Of a DNA stretch of 15,998 nt, positions 13,249 through 15,998 are shown piece after piece (the first letter of the stretch is position 1; each line of letters begins with the position of its first letter). The position numbers and the translations under genes are program-made. The notes below the pieces were generated by a model. It did not search any database. It had not been told where the DNA came from and saw only the letters and a list, made by a program, of their open reading frames with translations. The DNA comes from Candidatus Bathyarchaeota archaeon (GTDB lineage: Archaea > Thermoproteota > Bathyarchaeia > TCS64): contig DUKA01000097.1 of assembly GCA_013329615.1 (NCBI GenBank), positions 7,971 through 23,968 on the forward strand, given 5' to 3'.

Positions 13249-14772
13249 CTAGACCTTGAAGGGTGGGATGTGCCACTCCCTTCCTCTGGGCGTGGTCACG
13301 TACTCGGGCCAAGGCAGATCGACGGGCGGCTCCATGTCAGACGGGAGGAGGGGCTTCTCCATGTACTTGCTGGTCCTCTCCTTCCACTCGTCCTTGCACG
13401 CCTTGAGTCGGTCAGGGTCGGTGATGAGATCCATCATCGTTCCGCTGATCGCCTTCCCCGCAGTGTAGATGCTCTTGTCGATTACGCCCTTCATGCCGCA
13501 GAGGGAGTACCGTGTCCAAGCGGGCAGCCTGACGCCGGGGACGCTGACGCTGGGAACGTAGACTTGTATCCAGACCGTGGGGCAGTGCCATGTGAACTCG
13601 ACGTAGTCGTCGCTACCGTGGTGGGTCTGGTGGTTGGGGATGGGCTTGCGCCACATCTTCTCCCACTCGTCAGGGGGCGTGAGCTTCTCGTTGTACGGCT
13701 CCTGAGGCGCCTTGTAACCGAGCTTCTTCACGATCTCGCGCGCCTTCTCCTTGTCGACCTCGGTGAACTTCGGCGCGCCGGTGATCTCGAGATTCTCGTA
13801 AGCGAGGTCGGCGAGCGCCTTGTTGAAGAGCCCGGTACGGGTCTTCGCCACCCACTTGATGCCGAGCTTGCAGCCCGTCATCTTCGCCACCGCCTCCGCG
13901 TTGTTCAGAAGCACCTTGTATATCTGCTCCTGCTGGACGAGGCTCGGGCTCCTGAATGCGTAGGTGATTACACCTATCCTCGGCGGCAGGTTATCCGCCG
14001 TAGCCTGACCCGCGACCAGGATCGCCTCGTTGATCGTCCACAGCCCCGTCCTCGGGAGCATCGACTCCTTCATGTACTTCGTCGTAGTGTACATGAGGCA
14101 GACGGCATCGAGCGCCCCGGGAGCGCGCGTCTGCACAGGCAGGTCGGGGGCGTAGCTCATCCACGTCTCGGGCTTGTCGCAGTCGAATACGAAGGCGACG
14201 CACCAGTAGCTCCCCCACTGGGTCTCGTACATGACCGAGGTCGAGCCCCTCGGGTGCCACGCGACGCATGCGTCGAGGCCATCGTAGTAGCCCCTCGCCG
14301 CCTCGTATGGCTTGGAGATGCAAATCTTCTCGCCGGGGGCGCCAAATATCTTTATGGTGCCCTTTAGGCCGTGCTTCTCTATCGCGTGTTTCACCGCGTG
14401 GGCCCCCGCCGCTGCGGCTACGCCGAGCGCGCTGTGCGGGTCGGTGTGCCCCGCCTGCCAGGGGTTCTCAGCCTCCCGGTGGGTCACCGGCTCCTGCGCC
14501 GTCTCGGGTACCGCGTCGTACTCCGTGTACGTGGAGATTACGGGCTTGCCCTTGCCCCACGTCGCCATGTAGGCGGTGGGCATACCGGCGATGCCGTCCT
14601 CGACCTCGAAGCCCTCCTCCCTGTGCCAAGCCACGAGGGCGTCGTAGCTCTTGTACTCACGCAGAGCCGTCTCCGCGTAGCGCCAGATCAGCTGATGCAG
14701 ATCACTGATCTTCTCCTGCTTCTCCTCGATGTACTCGAAGGCCGTCTTCTTCTCCTTCGTCAACTTCGCCAT
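13249..14772 (-). CDS. M20-family amidohydrolase, AbgB-like (aminobenzoyl-glutamate utilisation B type)
   Basis: 507 residues from the ATG at 14772. The M20D order of motifs is kept: TEYDAVPE (83-90) matching the family AEYDALP-type metal loop, GHTDPHSALGV (108-118), GAPGEK (144-149), then GYYDGLDACVAWHP, and a late metal-site region NHQTHHGSDDYVEFTWHCPTV. Family members hydrolyse N-acyl or aminobenzoyl amides of amino acids in the cytosol. Two positions differ from the common form: the usual Asn-Ala-Cys-Gly-His-Asp is replaced by Ala-Gly-His-Thr-Asp-Pro-His, and the usual Glu-Glu pair is Glu-Lys. I recall related AbgB-like proteins with the Glu-Lys form, so this may be a subfamily trait. A TATA box at 14802-14810 supports the start and excludes the ATG at 14796. 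Confidence 0.8.
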   Translation of the reverse strand: MAKLTKEKKTAFEYIEEKQEKISDLHQLIWRYAETALREYKSYDALVAWHREEGFEVEDGIAGMPTAYMATWGKGKPVISTYTEYDAVPETAQEPVTHREAENPWQAGHTDPHSALGVAAAAGAHAVKHAIEKHGLKGTIKIFGAPGEKICISKPYEAARGYYDGLDACVAWHPRGSTSVMYETQWGSYWCVAFVFDCDKPETWMSYAPDLPVQTRAPGALDAVCLMYTTTKYMKESMLPRTGLWTINEAILVAGQATADNLPPRIGVITYAFRSPSLVQQEQIYKVLLNNAEAVAKMTGCKLGIKWVAKTRTGLFNKALADLAYENLEITGAPKFTEVDKEKAREIVKKLGYKAPQEPYNEKLTPPDEWEKMWRKPIPNHQTHHGSDDYVEFTWHCPTVWIQVYVPSVSVPGVRLPAWTRYSLCGMKGVIDKSIYTAGKAISGTMMDLITDPDRLKACKDEWKERTSKYMEKPLLPSDMEPPVDLPWPEYVTTPRGREWHIPPFKV

Positions 14773-14780
14773 GACAAGTC

Positions 14781-14800
14781 GTAGAAAATACTCCATCTAC
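14781..14800. repeat. Inverted repeat over the M20 gene start site
   Basis: GTAGA at 14781-14785 pairs with TCTAC at 14796-14800. It occupies the space between the TATA box and the predicted transcription start at about 14780, where a repressor would block initiation. Five-base arms are short, so chance is possible. Confidence 0.25.
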
Positions 14801-14801
14801 A

Positions 14802-14810
14802 CCTTATAAC
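14802..14810 (-). promoter_or_regulatory. TATA box of the M20 amidohydrolase gene
   Basis: Minus-strand GTTATAAGG, centred about 34 bases before the ATG at 14772, predicts transcription from about 14780 with a leader of about 8 bases. Confidence 0.55.
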
Positions 14811-14812
14811 AT

Positions 14813-14840
14813 CTGGGCGTGAAACCCAGCACTCACTGGG
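14813..14840. repeat. Alternating CTGGG/CCCAG arms between the regulator and the M20 gene
   Basis: CTGGG (14813-14817), CCCAG (14825-14829) and CTGGG (14836-14840) can form either of two mutually exclusive hairpins. They lie after the stop of the BlaI-like gene and just upstream of the M20 TATA box, so they may aid termination of the former. Confidence 0.35.
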
Positions 14841-14868
14841 CTGATGAAATGAAAAGAAAGGGGGGAGA

Positions 14869-15201
14869 CTACTTGACCTTCTTAAGAGCTTCTTTCGTCT
14901 CTGCCGGGAAGTCGCGCATCAGGTTACGTAGCACGACCTCGGCTACGTACTGCTTGAACTGGGCCTCGTTGAGCTTCGTCGAGTAGATGCGGCGGTGTCC
15001 GCCCTTACCCGTGATCTCAGTATAGTTGAGAACTCCCTCGTCCACCATAGCGTTGAGGAAGTTGATTATCGAGGCCCTGCTGATGCTACGTGTCTTTAAG
15101 GTCTTGTTTACCTGGCTCCAGACGTCCCGTGAGCTGGCACCCTCCCCTTTCTTCTCCCAAATGTAGTGGAGCGCCTCCTCTTGGTAGTCTTTGAGTACCA
15201 T
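14869..15201 (-). CDS. BlaI/MecI/CopY-like winged-helix transcriptional regulator
   Basis: 110 residues from the ATG at 15201; a TTG at 15240 would add 13 residues that do not look conserved. The pattern fits the penicillinase-repressor type winged helix: EEALHYIWEKKGEGASSRDVWSQVN (helices 1-2), SISRASIINFLNAMVDEGVLN (recognition helix and following helix) and the wing EITGKGGHRRIYSTKL, then a C-terminal helix for dimer formation. It is cytosolic and DNA-binding. Its promoter region carries a nine-base direct repeat at 15221-15242, possibly an autoregulatory site. It is transcribed away from the ArsR gene and upstream of the M20 gene on the same strand. Ligand unknown. Confidence 0.7.
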   Translation of the reverse strand: MVLKDYQEEALHYIWEKKGEGASSRDVWSQVNKTLKTRSISRASIINFLNAMVDEGVLNYTEITGKGGHRRIYSTKLNEAQFKQYVAEVVLRNLMRDFPAETKEALKKVK

Positions 15202-15220
15202 GGCAAGTCCGTGTCCTGCG

Positions 15221-15242
15221 GTGTCAATGGTTAGTGTCAATG
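15221..15242. repeat. Direct repeat GTGTCAATG upstream of the BlaI-like gene
   Basis: GTGTCAATG occurs at 15221-15229 and 15234-15242, 13 bases apart start to start, with a partial copy GTGTC at 15211. It lies downstream of the likely promoter of the regulator gene, where binding would block transcription. Confidence 0.4.
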
Positions 15243-15277
15243 CTTATTCACTCGTGGACGTTAATGCCCTCTGCTCG

Positions 15278-15287
15278 ATAAATATAA
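15278..15287 (-). promoter_or_regulatory. TATA-like box of the BlaI-like regulator gene
   Basis: Minus-strand TTATATTTAT predicts transcription from about 15257, leaving about 55 bases to the ATG at 15201 or 17 to the TTG at 15240. It is the strongest TATA-like sequence on this strand here. Confidence 0.4.
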
Positions 15288-15303
15288 GGTTAACTTTTTT
15301 TAA

Positions 15304-15316
15304 AGGCTTTTAGCCT
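15304..15316. repeat. Small inverted repeat between the divergent regulators
   Basis: AGGCT (15304-15308) pairs with AGCCT (15312-15316) around TTT. It lies between the two divergent TATA boxes. It is short and its role is unknown. Confidence 0.3.
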
Positions 15317-15335
15317 GAGGTGGTACTCACAACCC

Positions 15336-15343
15336 TTAAATAC
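15336..15343 (+). promoter_or_regulatory. TATA box of the arsR-hcp operon
   Basis: TTAAATAC, centred at about 15339, predicts transcription from about 15365, inside the palindrome at 15343-15367. Confidence 0.5.
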
Positions 15344-15367
15344 ATATGAAAACTTCTTCATATGAAG
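15343..15367. promoter_or_regulatory. Probable ArsR operator over the transcription start
   Basis: CATATGAA (15343-15350) and TTCATATG (15357-15364) form a perfect eight-base inverted repeat with a six-base spacer. The right arm is also part of the perfect palindrome CTTCATATGAAG (15356-15367). AT-rich inverted repeats with TGAA and TTCA arms are typical of ArsR/SmtB operators. It starts at the TATA box and covers the predicted start site, so binding by the product of the next gene would repress its own operon. Confidence 0.6.
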
Positions 15368-15389
15368 AAAGCTTCAGATGTGAGCGGGT

Positions 15390-15707
15390 TTGAAGAGAGG
15401 ACTTAGTGACATATGCTACGGCTTCTTCTCCACACTGGCCAACCCCACCCGCCTTGCCATACTCGAGAAACTCAGGGCCACGCCGATGAACGTGACCGAC
15501 CTCGCCGCCTCGCTCGAACAGGAGCAGAGCATGGTCAGCCACAACCTGAGGACATTGGAAAGGTGTAACTTGGTGCATTCCGAACGGAGAGGCAAGAAGA
15601 AGGTCTACGCCGTGAACGAGGAGACCGTAGGCGGCATATTCAGGGTGGTGGAGAACCACGCGGAGAGGCACTGCCCCTTCCACGGCGCCTGCTCAGAATT
15701 GAAGTAA
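15390..15707 (+). CDS. ArsR-family winged-helix regulator, probable controller of hcp
   Basis: 105 residues from a TTG start; an in-frame stop lies three codons upstream, so no earlier start is possible. The ArsR core is clear: FSTLANPTRLAILEKLRATP (13-32), MNVTDLAASLEQEQSMVSHNLRTLE (helix-turn-helix, 33-57) and wing RRGKKKVYAVNEETV. The classic ELCVCDL metal motif of helix alpha-3 is absent. Instead there are C9, C59 and a C-terminal cluster H90, H94, C95, H98 and C101 (HCPFHGAC), which could bind a metal or iron-sulfur/nitrosyl ligand or form a redox switch. It is followed after 14 bases by hcp, so it probably senses nitrosative or redox stress or a metal and represses both genes through the palindrome upstream. 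The signal is inference. Confidence 0.8.
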   Translation: MKRGLSDICYGFFSTLANPTRLAILEKLRATPMNVTDLAASLEQEQSMVSHNLRTLERCNLVHSERRGKKKVYAVNEETVGGIFRVVENHAERHCPFHGACSELK

Positions 15708-15721
15708 ACGGTGAAAATGAA

Positions 15722-15998
15722 ATGCATGAAACAAAGGTTGAGGTAGAGAAGTCACCAGAGTTCCCCATGTTCTGCTTCCAGTGCGAGCAGACGGCTCAGG
15801 GCAAGGGATGCACCCAGAAGGGTGTCTGCGGTAAGAACCCGGAGGTCGCCGCGCTTCAGGACCTGCTTGTCTACGCCCTCAAGGGGCTTTCGATAGTCGC
15901 AGTCGAGGGCAGGAAGAGAGGCATATACGACAGGGAGATCGACCACTTCGTCTGCGAGGCGACCTTCGCCACGCTGACCAACGTCAACTTCGACCCCG
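15722..15998 (+). CDS. hcp: Hybrid cluster protein (prismane), N-terminal part, cut by window end
   Basis: The first 92 residues are present and the rest lies beyond the right edge. The start ATG at 15722 has GGTGA 7 bases upstream and adds 15 residues before the family's usual MFCFQCEQT. The cysteine pattern CxxC-x8-C-x5-C (CFQC, then C and C in KGCTQKGVC) is the proximal cubane-cluster motif of the class I/III proteins, not the 2Fe-2S form of E. coli type. It is followed by GKNPEVAALQDLLVYALKG, also typical. Hcp carries a 4Fe-4S cluster and a hybrid Fe-S-O cluster, is cytosolic, and reduces hydroxylamine in vitro and nitric oxide in several bacteria. It lies 14 bases after the ArsR gene and is probably co-transcribed and repressed with it. 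Confidence 0.92.
   Translation, partial: MHETKVEVEKSPEFPMFCFQCEQTAQGKGCTQKGVCGKNPEVAALQDLLVYALKGLSIVAVEGRKRGIYDREIDHFVCEATFATLTNVNFDP

Noticed and set aside
13270..14367. 365-residue open frame on the plus strand opposite the M20 gene
   Set aside because: It is Arg/Leu/Val-rich, matches no family, and mirrors the GC-rich codon pattern of the M20 gene, which has clear motifs.
14773..14796. Eight-residue extension of the M20 protein starting at 14796
   Set aside because: The TATA box at 14802-14810 is only a few bases before this ATG, so it would not be in the transcript.
1..15998. CRISPR array, insertion sequence, phage or toxin-antitoxin genes
   Set aside because: No regularly spaced repeats, transposase motifs, terminal inverted repeats or small toxin/antitoxin pairs were found.

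Overview
This window reads as a piece of an archaeal chromosome. Genes are GC-rich and tightly packed, and the gaps between them are AT-rich. Many transcription units show a TATA-like box about 25 bases before a start codon that lies at or a few bases after the expected transcription start, so leaderless or nearly leaderless transcripts are likely. Internal operon genes instead carry Shine-Dalgarno motifs. Ends of units carry T-runs without strong hairpins, and an archaeal DUF483-type protein is present. A TACK-group anaerobe (for example a Bathyarchaeia-like lineage) fits, but the sequence alone does not fix the taxon. No rRNA, tRNA, CRISPR array, insertion sequence or phage gene was seen.

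Positions 1-3650 hold the tail of an unknown gene, a small charged protein, and a tightly coupled pair: a MutL-type ASKHA ATPase (glutamate mutase reactivase family) and a barrel-sandwich/KOW-like protein. No mutase subunit is visible. Positions 3700-6760 hold a flavoredoxin-like flavin reductase convergent with a large M14 metallocarboxypeptidase-like protein. Positions 6760-7158 are non-coding, with promoter signals, palindromes and a possible folded leader RNA.

Positions 7159-10159 hold the most unusual part: a four-gene operon encoding only membrane proteins. Two have one helix at each end of a soluble domain (one resembles DUF6754), and they alternate with two polytopic proteins of about six helices. 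No catalytic function can be assigned. The layout suggests one membrane complex, which the MutL/barrel pair might serve; that link is a hypothesis.

Positions 10250-14870 are a house-keeping and catabolic stretch: a DUF483 protein, a TIGR04076 protein, an alkaline-phosphatase-superfamily phosphodiesterase-like protein, a membrane-anchored SIMPL protein and an M20 (AbgB-like) amidohydrolase. Positions 14869-15998 hold two divergent winged-helix regulators. The rightward one (ArsR family) has a clear operator over its own start site and is followed by the start of a hybrid cluster protein gene (hcp), suggesting a redox or nitrosative stress operon.
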